From: Nitratidesulfovibrio sp. SRB-5
GTDB lineage: Bacteria > Desulfobacterota > Desulfovibrionia > Desulfovibrionales > Desulfovibrionaceae
NCBI RefSeq assembly: GCF_019931275.1
Contig: NZ_JAIOTY010000003.1
Coordinates: 1-64,000 of the forward strand
Direction of reading: 5' to 3'
Length of the DNA: 64,000 nucleotides
The notes under the pieces are model-generated. The model saw nothing but the letters and a program-made list of their open reading frames with translations, made no database searches and was not told the DNA's origin. The position numbers were made by a program, and so were the translations under genes. This document shows, piece by piece, positions 1 through 8,433 of the stretch (position 1 is the stretch's first letter; the number at the start of each line of letters is the position of its first letter).

Positions 1-50
1 ACCCGTACGATTGATTACTATCGTAAAGGCTGATTCCTTCCCGACTCGCT

Positions 51-68
51 ATTTACTTGTCAAAGAAC
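51..68 (-). promoter_or_regulatory. rRNA leader boxA-like element
   Basis: On the minus strand this reads GTTCTTTGACAAGTAAAT. It matches the TTCTTTGA-type antitermination/leader sequence found upstream of 16S or 23S genes in many bacteria. It lies about 70 nt downstream of the promoter at 138-166 and points out of the left edge. The rRNA gene itself is not in the window, so the assignment is an inference. Confidence 0.45.
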
Positions 69-137
69 CGATTCCGTAAACCGCAGCATTCTGCGGTCCG
101 TCGCCCCGCCGGGGCTTCCCGCCGCGGCGAGGAGCAT

Positions 138-166
138 GTATGCCCCAGCGCCCTGCCAGGTGTCAA
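138..166 (-). promoter_or_regulatory. Proximal rRNA-type promoter (P2)
   Basis: Minus-strand TTGACA is a perfect -35 box, followed 17-18 bp later by a weak -10 (GCATAC/CATACA). Immediately upstream is an A-rich tract (about 167-200 on the plus strand, T-rich as written), which looks like an UP element. It faces the boxA-like leader at 51-68. Confidence 0.5.
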
Positions 167-298
167 CCGCTTTTTTCGTTTTCTTCGTTTTTTCTCGAAG
201 ACCCCGTGAATCCCGCAGTGGGTTCAGGAAAGCGGCAACCTATTGATCCGGCTGAAAGAGCGAGCCGCGTCGAACGCTGTCCGTTGCGGCGAAGGGGG

Positions 299-327
299 TA
301 TCTATGCGCTTCGCCACCCGGCGTCAA
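299..327 (-). promoter_or_regulatory. Distal rRNA-type promoter (P1)
   Basis: Minus-strand TTGACG, a 17-bp spacer and TAGATA, preceded by an A-rich stretch (GACGAAAAACCTG and further A/T-rich sequence to about 365). With the promoter at 138-166 it forms a tandem pair, the usual arrangement of rrn operons. Nothing protein-coding is convincing in 1-428; the small open frames there overlap these sites and have no ribosome-binding site. Confidence 0.5.
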
Positions 328-428
328 CAGGTTTTTCGTCAGCCCGCTGATTTTATTTTCGCTCAGCCCCGCCAGCCCGCGCCAGCCGTGGATTTGCGCA
401 CCGACAAAAAACGCGCCCGCCAAACGAA

Positions 429-453
429 AGCGCCCCGGCAGAACCGGGGCGCT
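429..453 (-). terminator. Rho-independent terminator after mltD
   Basis: A perfect 10-bp stem (AGCGCCCCGG / CCGGGGCGCT) with a 5-nt loop. On the minus strand it is followed by TTTCGTTT. It lies about 70 bp past the mltD stop codon. Confidence 0.7.
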
Positions 454-524
454 GAGGCAAGCATGGTGTCATGCACCACTATCGGGCGGCGCCCGGAAGG
501 CTCCGGGTGCGCTATCGGCAGACG

Positions 525-2396
525 CTACTGGGCGGCGTGCACGGTGATCTGGTCGCCGGGCTTCAGCTGCGCATCGCGCTCCAGGTTGTTCCAGCGCAGC
601 AGATCCTTGGGCGGCACGTTGAACTTGCGGGCAATGGCCCACATGGTGTCGCCTTCCTGCACCTTGTACACGATGGCCCGGCCCGACGGCGCGGAGGATT
701 GGGCGGCGGACTTGGTCGTCGCGCCCTTGGACGCGGTGGCCACGGCCACGGGCGTGGCGGCCCGCTCGGCACCGCCGCGCGAAGCGCTGGCCACGATGGC
801 CTTGTTGGCGGCCTCCGCTTCCTGCCGGGCGATGGCCGTGGCCTCGGCCCCGGCATCGGGAATGTACAGCTTCTGCCCCAGTTGCAGGGCGATACCCGAA
901 AGGCCGTTGGCCTTTTGCAGGGTTTCCACGCTGCTGCCCTGAGCCTTGGCGATGCCGTACAACGTGTCGCCCTGCTTGACGATATACGTTGCGCGGCGCT
1001 CGGCGATGTCGCGGGTGCGGACAGGGGACGGCCTGTCCGATTTGTCCGATTTGTCCGGCCTGTCCGATTTGTCCGTTTTGTCCGCAACGGCCTTGCCGCC
1101 CTTGGCCGAAGTCGCAGACTTCGACGCAGGCGCCTCCGCCTGGGCGGTGAAGCCCGTTGCGTCGCCCCCGCCGGGGATCATCAGTTCCTGGCCCACCTGC
1201 AACTTGCCGCTGGCCTTGTTGACCCGCTTCAGCACCGAAACGGGCACCCCGCACCTTTTGCCGATGCGGTCCAGCGTATCGCCCTGACGCACCTTGTACA
1301 CCCGCCAGCCCGCGTAGCTGCGCTGCTGCGGCTTGGTCAGGAAGGCGGTGGCCGCTTCAAGGTGCATGGGGTGCACGTAGGCGGTGGTGTGGGCATCGGG
1401 CGGCGAAATGTAGCGCCGGAAGGCCGGGTTGTTGGCGGAAAAGTCGCTCCAGCTCTGGCCCATGGCCTGGGCCAGGGCCATCAGGTCGGTGCCGGGCTTT
1501 ACCCGCAGCTGTTCCAGCTTGGGCGGGCAGCTGTAATCCGGGGCCTGAAAGCCCAGGGACTCCAGGTTGCGCATGATCTTGGCCACGGCGATGAACCGGG
1601 GCACGTACTGGCGCGTTTCGTCCTTCAGCTGGGCCTTTCCGTCGAGCATGTGGTTCTTGGTGCGCAGGTCGAAGAACCCTTCGGCCCCGGTGCCTTCCAG
1701 CGCCCGCGAAATCTTGCCTTCGCCCGCGTTGTACGCGGCCATGGCCAGATGCCAGTCGCCGAAGTCGCCGTACAGCTTTTGCAGATAATCCGCCGCGGCG
1801 CGGGCCGACTTGTACGGGTCGCGCCGCTCGTCCATCCACCAGCTGTACGACAGGCCGTAGCGCATGCCGGTGTAGGGCATGAACTGCCACACCCCCACCG
1901 CGCCCGCCGAGGACACGGCATTGGGGTTGAACCCGCTTTCGACGATGGCGAGATAGGCGATCTCTTCGGGGATGCCCTGCTGGCGGAACACCTCGCGGAT
2001 GTGCGGCAGGTAGTTCTGCGAACGCTTCAGGTAGCGTTCGAAGGTGCCGCGCGCGCGGTGGGTGAAGTACTTGAAGTGCAATTCCACGTCGCGCCGGGCT
2101 TCCGGGGAAAGGTTCTTGTCCAGTTCGCCGGTGGAATTGAGGGCCGCCCATTCCTGCGGGGTAAGGGGCACGCCGTCGTCGGCGGGCGGGATGGGCAGTT
2201 CCACCACCTCTTCGGGTTCGGCGGCGGTGGCGGCGGCGCTGGGCGGCACCGGGCAGGCCTCTGCGGGCTGAATGGGAGGAAGATTCTTTTTGGGCGCGCA
2301 GCCGGCGGCCAACAACGCCACCGCCACAAGCACGAGCACGTGCCGGACGGCACGGCGCGCGCGCAGGGCGGAAGACAGGAGTCTGGTTCGCTGCAT
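525..2396 (-). CDS. mltD: Membrane-bound lytic murein transglycosylase D-like lipoprotein with three LysM domains
   Basis: 623 aa. The start at 2396 is chosen because it opens directly on a lipoprotein signal peptide whose lipobox LAAGC puts the lipidated Cys at residue 33; the frame is open for another 56 codons upstream without a signal sequence. A family-1 SLT lysozyme-like domain spans about residues 125-270: AIVESGFNPN gives the catalytic Glu153, then AGAVGVWQFM and AYNAGEGK. Three LysM repeats lie near 365-408, 470-513 and 580-622. The linker before LysM2 is a degenerate Asp-Lys-Ser repeat encoded by nonamer-like DNA. The enzyme cleaves peptidoglycan glycan strands to 1,6-anhydro ends at the outer membrane or periplasmic face. 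It lies downstream of, and in the same direction as, the flagellar operon but is separated from it by the divergent methyltransferase gene. Confidence 0.93.
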   Translation of the reverse strand: MQRTRLLSSALRARRAVRHVLVLVAVALLAAGCAPKKNLPPIQPAEACPVPPSAAATAAEPEEVVELPIPPADDGVPLTPQEWAALNSTGELDKNLSPEARRDVELHFKYFTHRARGTFERYLKRSQNYLPHIREVFRQQGIPEEIAYLAIVESGFNPNAVSSAGAVGVWQFMPYTGMRYGLSYSWWMDERRDPYKSARAAADYLQKLYGDFGDWHLAMAAYNAGEGKISRALEGTGAEGFFDLRTKNHMLDGKAQLKDETRQYVPRFIAVAKIMRNLESLGFQAPDYSCPPKLEQLRVKPGTDLMALAQAMGQSWSDFSANNPAFRRYISPPDAHTTAYVHPMHLEAATAFLTKPQQRSYAGWRVYKVRQGDTLDRIGKRCGVPVSVLKRVNKASGKLQVGQELMIPGGGDATGFTAQAEAPASKSATSAKGGKAVADKTDKSDRPDKSDKSDRPSPVRTRDIAERRATYIVKQGDTLYGIAKAQGSSVETLQKANGLSGIALQLGQKLYIPDAGAEATAIARQEAEAANKAIVASASRGGAERAATPVAVATASKGATTKSAAQSSAPSGRAIVYKVQEGDTMWAIARKFNVPPKDLLRWNNLERDAQLKPGDQITVHAAQ

Positions 2397-2634
2397 GGAT
2401 ATTCCGGATGTGTTGGGAGCGGCGGAAGAAGGCCGCGAGAAGGAGCGTGTGTCGGGTCGTCCGCCGCGTTCCGGCTGGCCCCGGCGCCTGTCGGCCCGGC
2501 GGGTGCGGCACCGTGGCCCCTTGCGTGGAAGCACGTTCAAGGGTACCTGCGGTGTATGCGGCATCCCGACCCTACCTCATGCCGCCCATCCAACGCAACC
2601 CGTCTACCCGCGCCCATCCGGGCGAAAGCGACAC

Positions 2635-4113
2635 ATGCCCAAGAAGCACCCCATTTGGGGCACCGACGCGCGCGACGACGCGCCGCGCGATGCCCGCAAC
2701 GACGATACGCGTGACAGCCGTTCCCGTTCCGCCAACCGCAACCGCAAGGATGGCCGCCCCACGGGTAGGCCCGGCGAACGCGAGGGCGGACGCGGCGATG
2801 CCCCGCGCGGCCACGGCGGCAAGCCCGGAAAGCCCGGCGAACGGAACGAACGGGGCGAACGGGGCGACTCCCGCCCCGGTTCGGGTCGTGACGCCCGCCC
2901 GGAAGGCCGTGGCGACGACCGCCGCAACTCCCGTCCCGGCTCGCGGCCCGGTCCTCGTGATGACCGGCACGGCAGGCCCGAGCGGCCTGGCCGTCCGCCA
3001 CACCGGGGCAAACCCGCCGACGGACGGCGTGACGCCCGTTCCGATGTCCGCCCCGACGCGCGCCCCAGCATGCACACGGACACCCGCGACATCCTGCCCG
3101 ACGCCCCGGAGTCTCCCTGCTCCATCCTGCCCGGCGTGAAGCCGGTGCTGGAGTTGCTGGAATCGGACCCCAGCCGCGTGGAGACCGTGCTTATCCGCAA
3201 GGGCAAGCGCGGGCGCGAGGTGGACCGCATCGTGGAACTGTGCCGCGAGGCGCGGGTGCGCTTCATCTTTGCCGAGGCACACGCCCTGGACCGGCTGTTC
3301 GCGTCGGGCAAGGCCATCGCGCAGACCGGCAGCGACACGACCGAACCGGACATGGCCGAGCCGGGCATGGCCGCACCCCACGCCGACGACGACCTTTTTG
3401 CCGATGACGATGCCGCCTGGGACATTCTGGAAGGCCGGGGCGCGGCACGCGACGCCGGTGACGACGATGACGACCTTTCCGCGGATCGGACCGGGGCACG
3501 CGCCGGACGCGCCGGACGCGCCGCCCAGTCTTCCCACTCTTCGCATCAGGGTGTCATTGCGCGGGTGTTCGACGCCGGGTTCGCCGAATTCGGCGACATC
3601 CTGCGCGACGCCCCCGACGCTCCGCTGCCGCTCATCGTGGCGCTGGACCAGGTGCAGGACCCCGGCAACGTGGGCACCCTGGCCCGCACCCTATACGCGC
3701 TGGGCGCGGCGGGGCTGGTGGTGGTGCGCCATGGCGGGGCCGCCCTGGGCGGGGCCGCAGCCCGCGCCGCCGCCGGTGCCCTGGAAAAGCTGCCCGTGGC
3801 CAAGGTGACCAACCTGGCCCGCGCGCTGGATGAAGCCGACGCGGCGGGCTACACCATCTATGCTGCTGGCGGGGCCGCGCCGGAAACGGACGGCAAGCCC
3901 GGCAGCGGGCCGCGCAACCCGTTCACCGAGCCGCTGCGCACCCCCGCCGTGCTGGTGCTGGGCAACGAGGACAGCGGCATCCGGCCCAACGTGGCCAAGC
4001 GCTGCCACTTCACCCTGTCCATTCCCATGGCCCGCGACTTCGATTCGCTGAACGTGGCCCAGGCCGGGGCCATCCTGGTGGGGTGCTTCGCGGCGCGCCG
4101 CCAGAAGGGATAG
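2635..4113 (+). CDS. TrmH/SpoU-family RNA 2'-O-ribose methyltransferase with long Arg-rich N-terminal extension
   Basis: 492 aa from the ATG at 2635. The C-terminal 180 residues carry the SPOUT signature: motif 1 LDQVQDPGNVGTLARTLYAL, motif 2 LVLGNEDSGIRP and motif 3 LNVAQAGAILV, which form the trefoil-knot SAM site. A substrate-binding-like domain precedes it (about residues 160-220, beginning GVKPVLELLESDPSRVETV). The first 155 or so residues are a disordered extension rich in Arg, Asp, Gly and Pro, unlike the compact E. coli RlmB, and an acidic Asp-rich linker follows the substrate-binding part. The target is probably 23S rRNA or tRNA ribose; RlmB is the closest guess but the site cannot be read from sequence. 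It is a single-gene unit convergent with the flagellar operon and shares the terminator at 4220-4258. The start is uncertain, since the ribosome-binding site is weak. Confidence 0.85.
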   Translation: MPKKHPIWGTDARDDAPRDARNDDTRDSRSRSANRNRKDGRPTGRPGEREGGRGDAPRGHGGKPGKPGERNERGERGDSRPGSGRDARPEGRGDDRRNSRPGSRPGPRDDRHGRPERPGRPPHRGKPADGRRDARSDVRPDARPSMHTDTRDILPDAPESPCSILPGVKPVLELLESDPSRVETVLIRKGKRGREVDRIVELCREARVRFIFAEAHALDRLFASGKAIAQTGSDTTEPDMAEPGMAAPHADDDLFADDDAAWDILEGRGAARDAGDDDDDLSADRTGARAGRAGRAAQSSHSSHQGVIARVFDAGFAEFGDILRDAPDAPLPLIVALDQVQDPGNVGTLARTLYALGAAGLVVVRHGGAALGGAAARAAAGALEKLPVAKVTNLARALDEADAAGYTIYAAGGAAPETDGKPGSGPRNPFTEPLRTPAVLVLGNEDSGIRPNVAKRCHFTLSIPMARDFDSLNVAQAGAILVGCFAARRQKG

Positions 4114-4219
4114 CCGAAGCGCGCCCTTACAGCCGGGCGGAGGGTAACGGACGGACGGGCTGGGTGATTCCCCGCCCCTCCCCTGCCGCCGCCTTCCGAA
4201 ACCCGACCCGCGACAACAC

Positions 4220-4258
4220 AAAGGCCCCTGCCCTTCCACCGGAAGGACAGGGGCTTTT
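4220..4258. terminator. Bidirectional terminator between RNA methyltransferase and flagellar operon
   Basis: Stem GCCCCTG..CCTTCC pairs with GGAAGG..CAGGGGC around an ACC loop. It is flanked by AAAG on the left and CTTTTCC on the right, so it can work for both convergent units. Confidence 0.7.
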
Positions 4259-4260
4259 CC

Positions 4261-4306
4261 GTGCCCGGCCATACCCGGCCATGCCCGGCCATACCGGGCC
4301 GTGGCC
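4261..4306. repeat. Short tandem repeat, unit about 10 bp (CCCGGCCATA type)
   Basis: Four to five degenerate copies of CCCGGCCATA/G lie between the terminator and the fliQ stop codon. The tract is non-coding. Confidence 0.6.
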
Positions 4307-4323
4307 GCGCAATGCGGGGCATG

Positions 4324-4593
4324 CTACCGGATGTAATTGGGAATATTCAGAAACACCTCGCGCGTGTAGGTAATCATTTTATCCATGATCCACGGAAACG
4401 AGATGAGCAGCGCAAGAAAGATGGAGACGATCTTGGGGATGAACGACAGGGTCATCTCCTGGATCTGGGTGGCGGCCTGAATGATGCTGACCACCACGCC
4501 CACCACCAACCCCACGCCCAGCATGGGCATAGAGATGAGCAGGGCGATTTCAATGGACTGGCGCGCGAAGGCAATGACCATTTCCGGCGTCAT
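4324..4593 (-). CDS. fliQ: Flagellar biosynthesis protein FliQ
   Basis: 89 aa, the normal length for FliQ. There are two transmembrane segments (about residues 14-38 and 50-72), and IIQAATQIQEMTLSF is the conserved family core. FliQ is part of the FliPQR export gate of the flagellar type III apparatus in the inner membrane. It starts 14 bp after fliP with an AGAGG ribosome-binding site and is the last gene of the minus-strand operon that begins at motA. fliR is not adjacent; a terminator follows instead. Confidence 0.97.
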   Translation of the reverse strand: MTPEMVIAFARQSIEIALLISMPMLGVGLVVGVVVSIIQAATQIQEMTLSFIPKIVSIFLALLISFPWIMDKMITYTREVFLNIPNYIR

Positions 4594-4606
4594 GTGACGT
4601 ACCTCT

Positions 4607-5488
4607 TCAGACCGCGAAACTGTTGACCAACGACCCCACCAGCAGCGCCCACCCGTCCACCATGACGAAGAGCAGCAGCTTGAAGGGCATGGAGACCATC
4701 ATGGGCGGCAGCATCATCATGCCCATGGCCAGCAGGATGCTGGACACCACCATGTCCAGCACCAGGAACGGGATGTAGATCAGGAAGCCGATGGTGAACC
4801 CGGTCTTCAGTTCGCTGATGACGTAGGCGGCGGCCAGCATCACCGTGGGCACCTCTTCCTTGGTGCGCGGCTGCTCCATCTTGGTGATGGCGTAGAAGAT
4901 CGACAGATCCTTCTCGCGGGTGTGCTTGAACATGAACGAGCGTAGCGGCACCTGGGCCTTGTCCAGCGCCTCGTTGAAGCCGATGCGCTCCTCGAGGTAG
5001 GGTTGCAGGGCGGTGTCGTTGATCTGCTTGCCCACGGGCATCATGATCACCACCGTCATGAAAATGGCAAGGCTGGCCAGCACCTGCGAGGGCGGCAGCT
5101 GCTGCACGCCCAGCGCCTGACGGATGAAGTGAAACACGATGATGATGCGGGTGAAGCTGGTCACGGTAAGCATGATGGCCGGGGCCAGCGACAGCACCGT
5201 GAGCATGAACAGGATTTCGAGCAGCAGCGAGACCTTTTCCGGCTCGGTCTGGCCCGCGCCAAGGGTAAGCTGCATGGTGGGCATGACCAGGTCCTGCGCG
5301 GCATGGGCCACGCCGCCGCCCAGCAACGACAGAAGCGACAGGGGCAGCAGCAGCGCGGTGACCAGGGAAAGCAGGCGGCAGGCGGAGGCGGGACGGGTGG
5401 CGCCGGGTAGTTGGGGACTGCCCGGCAGAGGGGCGTGGCCCACGGGCAGGTCGCAGGAAGCCGGGACAAGGGGGCGGACGGCTGCCAC
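4607..5488 (-). CDS. fliP: Flagellar biosynthesis protein FliP
   Basis: FliP core of about 230 aa: signal/TM segment ending GGGVAHA, then ILFMLTVLSLAPAIMLTVTS, FTRIIIVFHFIRQALG, and MVVSSILLAMGMMMLPP near the C-terminus. It is the central subunit of the export gate. The start is uncertain. The only upstream ATG (5782) gives 391 aa but overlaps fliO by 140 bp and adds a non-conserved, repeat-rich leader. GTG at 5488 gives 293 aa with AGGAC upstream, and GTG at 5443 is also possible. I prefer a GTG start. The leader DNA contains a direct repeat translated as QDAPRQ, which may explain the extension. Gene order is fliO-fliP-fliQ, as in most flagellates. Confidence 0.9.
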   Translation of the reverse strand: MAAVRPLVPASCDLPVGHAPLPGSPQLPGATRPASACRLLSLVTALLLPLSLLSLLGGGVAHAAQDLVMPTMQLTLGAGQTEPEKVSLLLEILFMLTVLSLAPAIMLTVTSFTRIIIVFHFIRQALGVQQLPPSQVLASLAIFMTVVIMMPVGKQINDTALQPYLEERIGFNEALDKAQVPLRSFMFKHTREKDLSIFYAITKMEQPRTKEEVPTVMLAAAYVISELKTGFTIGFLIYIPFLVLDMVVSSILLAMGMMMLPPMMVSMPFKLLLFVMVDGWALLVGSLVNSFAV

Positions 5489-5642
5489 GCACGTGGCGTC
5501 CTGACGAGTGAAACCCTGACGGGGGGCGTCCTGACGGGGGGCGTCCGGCGCGGCGGTCTGGACGGGGGCCCGGGCGATGTCCGCCGTCAGGCCGGTGACG
5601 CCCCGGCGGACGGATGCCGGGGCGGAATTGACGACGGGAGCG

Positions 5643-6329
5643 TCAGTTTCCCGAAGGTGTGCGCCCCTTGCCGAGGGCACGCCCCAGCACCGAGGAGAAG
5701 CCGCCGGAGCCGCGCCCGCCAGGCTGATCGGAAAGGCTTCCGGCGTCGGAAGTTGCGTCGTCGCTGCCGTGCTCATGGTCAAGGTCCTGCTCCGTGAGTA
5801 GCGTTATCTGCTGGTCGGTGACGCCCAGCAGCAATCGCTTGTTCAAGAAGCGTACCACCATGAGCCCCTTGCGCGGGCCAATGGGCAACTGCGCCTCCAG
5901 GCGCAGGTCGTCGCGCGAAAAGCCGCCCGCGCCCGGCACGGCGCGGAACAGCCCGCCGTGGCGGCGCACGGCCCACAGGGCCAGCCACAGCAGCCCCACC
6001 AGCAGGAACAGCACACCCACGGCCTGGATGTACCCGCCCCACGAAAAGGCGGGCACGGCGGCGGCGGCAAGCCCGTCGGAGGCCCCCACTGTCGCGTTGG
6101 CGTGCGCCATGGTGGCGTTCACCGCGTCGGCGGCGCTGGCCGCCACCTGGCCTGCCGCATGGGGCAGGGACTGGGCCGCGTCGCCGAGGGTGGCGTTGGC
6201 GGAAATGGCGGCGCGCACGGCGCCCTCCGCCTGGGCCGAAGCCTGAGCGGCCATGTCGGCGGCGGGACTGGTGACGGGGCTGGCGACGGAACTGGCGGCA
6301 CCCACGGCGGATTCTGTGGCGTTAAGCAA
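5643..6329 (-). CDS. fliO: Flagellar biosynthesis protein FliO
   Basis: 228 aa. An Ala-rich N-terminal region of about 90 residues is followed by one transmembrane helix (GYIQAVGVLFLLVGLLWLAL), then the FliO core with GPRKGLMVVRFLNKRLLLGV. FliO is a membrane chaperone for assembly of the FliP ring. The annotated start is TTG at 6329, overlapping the fliN stop by 8 bp; the ribosome-binding site is weak and a GTG eight codons later is an alternative. Position in the operon supports the call more than sequence, because FliO diverges quickly. Confidence 0.88.
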   Translation of the reverse strand: MLNATESAVGAASSVASPVTSPAADMAAQASAQAEGAVRAAISANATLGDAAQSLPHAAGQVAASAADAVNATMAHANATVGASDGLAAAAVPAFSWGGYIQAVGVLFLLVGLLWLALWAVRRHGGLFRAVPGAGGFSRDDLRLEAQLPIGPRKGLMVVRFLNKRLLLGVTDQQITLLTEQDLDHEHGSDDATSDAGSLSDQPGGRGSGGFSSVLGRALGKGRTPSGN

Positions 6330-6864
6330 GCTGCTTCACCCGTTCGATGGGGCTGATGATGTCGGTCAGGCGCACGCCGAACTTTTCGTTGATGACCACG
6401 GCCTCGCCGCGCGCCACCAGCTTGCCGTTGACGTACACTTCCAGCGGTTCGCCAGCCAGCTTGTTCAGTTCGACCACCGACCCCTGCCCCAGCTGGAGCA
6501 GTTCGTTGATAAGCAGGCGGGTGCGGCCCAGTTCCGCCGAGACGTCCAGCGGAATGTCCAGAATGAAGTCCAGTTCGCGCCGACCGCTGTCGGGCCGGGG
6601 CGACTTGGCCTCTTCCGTCAAATCCTTGAACTTGGCCTCGCGCGCGGCAGACGCAAAGAAGCCCTGTTCCTTTTCCTTCTTCAGTTGGGTCTGCTCTTCA
6701 CTGGCCAGGGCCTTGGCCCATTCCTCGGCCAGGCGGGCGTCGTCCTCGCCGCCCCCGACAGCGGACGAGGCCTTGCCGCCGCCATCCTCGTCGTCTTCCC
6801 CTTCCAGGGCGGCAGCCCACTGGGCCGCCAGCAGATCCTGATCGACATCCTTGCCGTCACTCAT
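6322..6864 (-). CDS. fliN: Flagellar motor switch protein FliN
   Basis: 180 aa, longer than the roughly 137 aa of E. coli FliN because of an acidic N-terminal extension (residues 1-95). The C-terminal SpoA domain is typical: FILDIPLDVSAELGRTRLLI and then GQGSVVELNKLAGEPLEVYV, ending LTDIISPIERVKQL. FliN forms the cytoplasmic C-ring of the motor and binds CheY-P and the export ATPase complex. ATG at 6864 is preceded by AAAGGA at good spacing. It lies 26 bp after fliL in the operon. Confidence 0.96.
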   Translation of the reverse strand: MSDGKDVDQDLLAAQWAAALEGEDDEDGGGKASSAVGGGEDDARLAEEWAKALASEEQTQLKKEKEQGFFASAAREAKFKDLTEEAKSPRPDSGRRELDFILDIPLDVSAELGRTRLLINELLQLGQGSVVELNKLAGEPLEVYVNGKLVARGEAVVINEKFGVRLTDIISPIERVKQLA

Positions 6865-6890
6865 GGGTATTCCTTTTGCGCGCGCCGCGC

Positions 6891-7406
6891 CTACTGGATG
6901 ACCATTTCGGTAATATACACCCGCAGCACCTTGGGGCCGCCCAGAATCTGGTTCAGGCGTTCGGCCACCTCGTTCTTGAGCTGGAGCTTGCTTTCGATGG
7001 GGGCAAGGTCCGCGTACGACTTGCTGGACAGCAGCAGGATGACCGCGTCGCGCACCTTGGCCGACTGGCCTTCCAGCTCCTTGACCGTGGCGTCGGAGCC
7101 AACCTCCACCTCCATGGTCAGCTTGAGGTAGCGACGGCCCGTGGGGTCAGCCAGGTTCACCAGAAACGTCGGCAACTTGGCAACCTTGGCATTGCGGGCC
7201 GGGGCCTCGCCGCCCTTGGCGTCGGCCTTGCCCTCGGCCTTGGCCGGTTCGGGCGCGCCCTCGGCATTCTGCGCGGCGGGCCGCATGACGAACCACCAGT
7301 ACGCCCCGCCACCGCCGCCGCCACCCAGCAACAACAGCAACAGGATGAGGATGATCCACTTCAGCTTGCCGGACTTCTTCTTTGGGGGTGCGGCTTCTTC
7401 CGCCAC
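6891..7406 (-). CDS. fliL: Flagellar basal-body-associated protein FliL
   Basis: 171 aa from GTG at 7406, which has AAGGAG 8 nt upstream; a TTG seven codons earlier lacks a ribosome-binding site. A Lys-rich cytoplasmic segment (PPKKKSGKLK) precedes one transmembrane helix with an unusual poly-Gly end. The periplasmic FliL domain then shows FLVNLADPTGRRYLKLTMEV and ends VLRVYITEMVIQ. FliL surrounds the stator units and supports torque, which fits its place directly after the motB-like genes. Confidence 0.93.
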   Translation of the reverse strand: MAEEAAPPKKKSGKLKWIILILLLLLLGGGGGGGAYWWFVMRPAAQNAEGAPEPAKAEGKADAKGGEAPARNAKVAKLPTFLVNLADPTGRRYLKLTMEVEVGSDATVKELEGQSAKVRDAVILLLSSKSYADLAPIESKLQLKNEVAERLNQILGGPKVLRVYITEMVIQ

Positions 7407-7496
7407 TGCGCTCGCTCCTTGGGGCAACTGGACATCGCGGGGCTGGGCGGGCTGGGCGGGGCTGGCCGCCCGCCGGGCCGCGCCTTGCGGTTCCTG

Positions 7497-8432
7497 CTAG
7501 TATCCGCCGAGTCTCGGCGTGGTCTTTACCAGAATTTCCACCCGGCGGTTGCGGTCGGGATCGCTGGACCCCGCTGCCGCGTCCGGCTCGCCCGAGGCCT
7601 CCGGCACGCCCGGAGCACCGGGAGAGGGAGGCTGCCCGGCCAGAGATGGCCGGTCCGGGCCGTACCCCGCGACGGAAAACCGGGCCGGGTCAAGTTTTCT
7701 TTGCACGAAATATTCCAAAACCGTCAACGCACGCCGCCCGGCCAGTTCGTAACCGATGGCGTCACCCGTTACGGTTCCTGCCCCGCCTCCCGTTCCGGCG
7801 GCCTGCTCCAGCGCGGACACGCCTTCGGTGTGCGGGTCGCTGTGCCCGGCAATGGCCACGTCGGCGGTGACGTATTCCAGCACTTCGGCCAGCATGCCCA
7901 ACAGGGGGCGCGATGCCTCGCGCAGCTGCCACTGGCCGGGGGCGAACAGCAGGTCGTCGGTCAGGGCCAGCACCACGCCCTCCGGATGTTCCAGTATCCG
8001 CAGGTTCTTGTCCAGTGTACTTCGGTCTATGCCGGGGGGCAACTCGGCGCCGGGGAACAGCAGTTCCTTGATCTCGCGCTGGTGGGCGAACACCTGCGCG
8101 GGGCGCGCCAGCAGCGGCTCCAGCAGCCGGATGCGCTCCGGCACCGAGCCGGTGACGCCCGGGGCCTGCTCGCCAGCCTCGCCGAAATGGCTGCCGATGC
8201 GCGACAGGGTGACCCGGTTCATGGACGACATGGACAGCAGCAGCACGAAAAAGGTCAGCAGCAGGGTGACCAGGTCGGAGTAGGTCAGCAGCCACGGCTG
8301 GCGGGGCTTGTCCTCCGCCGGGGCACGGCGCGGACGGCGCGCGGGTCCGTGCACATGCGGGGGCGCATGGGGAGGGACCGGCGAAGACGCCTGACGGGGA
8401 AGGCCGGGGGGGACGGAAGGAATGTCGGCCAT
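7497..8432 (-). CDS. MotB-like stator protein with OmpA peptidoglycan-binding domain (second copy)
   Basis: 311 aa from ATG at 8432, one base after the upstream motB-like gene's TGA. After a 45-residue Pro/Arg-rich cytoplasmic tail comes the MotB plug/TM signature LLTYSDLVTLLLTFFVLLLS, whose Asp is the proton-carrying residue. The C-terminal OmpA/MotB domain contains AGHSDPHTEG and ends in NRRVEILVKT. It should anchor a MotA partner to peptidoglycan. A Pro/Gly/Ser-rich insertion within the OmpA domain (about residues 265-300) is not typical. Paired with the next gene, it could form a heterodimeric B subunit or a second stator. Confidence 0.88.
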   Translation of the reverse strand: MADIPSVPPGLPRQASSPVPPHAPPHVHGPARRPRRAPAEDKPRQPWLLTYSDLVTLLLTFFVLLLSMSSMNRVTLSRIGSHFGEAGEQAPGVTGSVPERIRLLEPLLARPAQVFAHQREIKELLFPGAELPPGIDRSTLDKNLRILEHPEGVVLALTDDLLFAPGQWQLREASRPLLGMLAEVLEYVTADVAIAGHSDPHTEGVSALEQAAGTGGGAGTVTGDAIGYELAGRRALTVLEYFVQRKLDPARFSVAGYGPDRPSLAGQPPSPGAPGVPEASGEPDAAAGSSDPDRNRRVEILVKTTPRLGGY

Positions 8433-8433
8433 C

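Noticed and set aside
140-942. Plus-strand frames at the left edge
   Set aside because: They overlap the rRNA-type promoters, the mltD terminator and the mltD gene itself.
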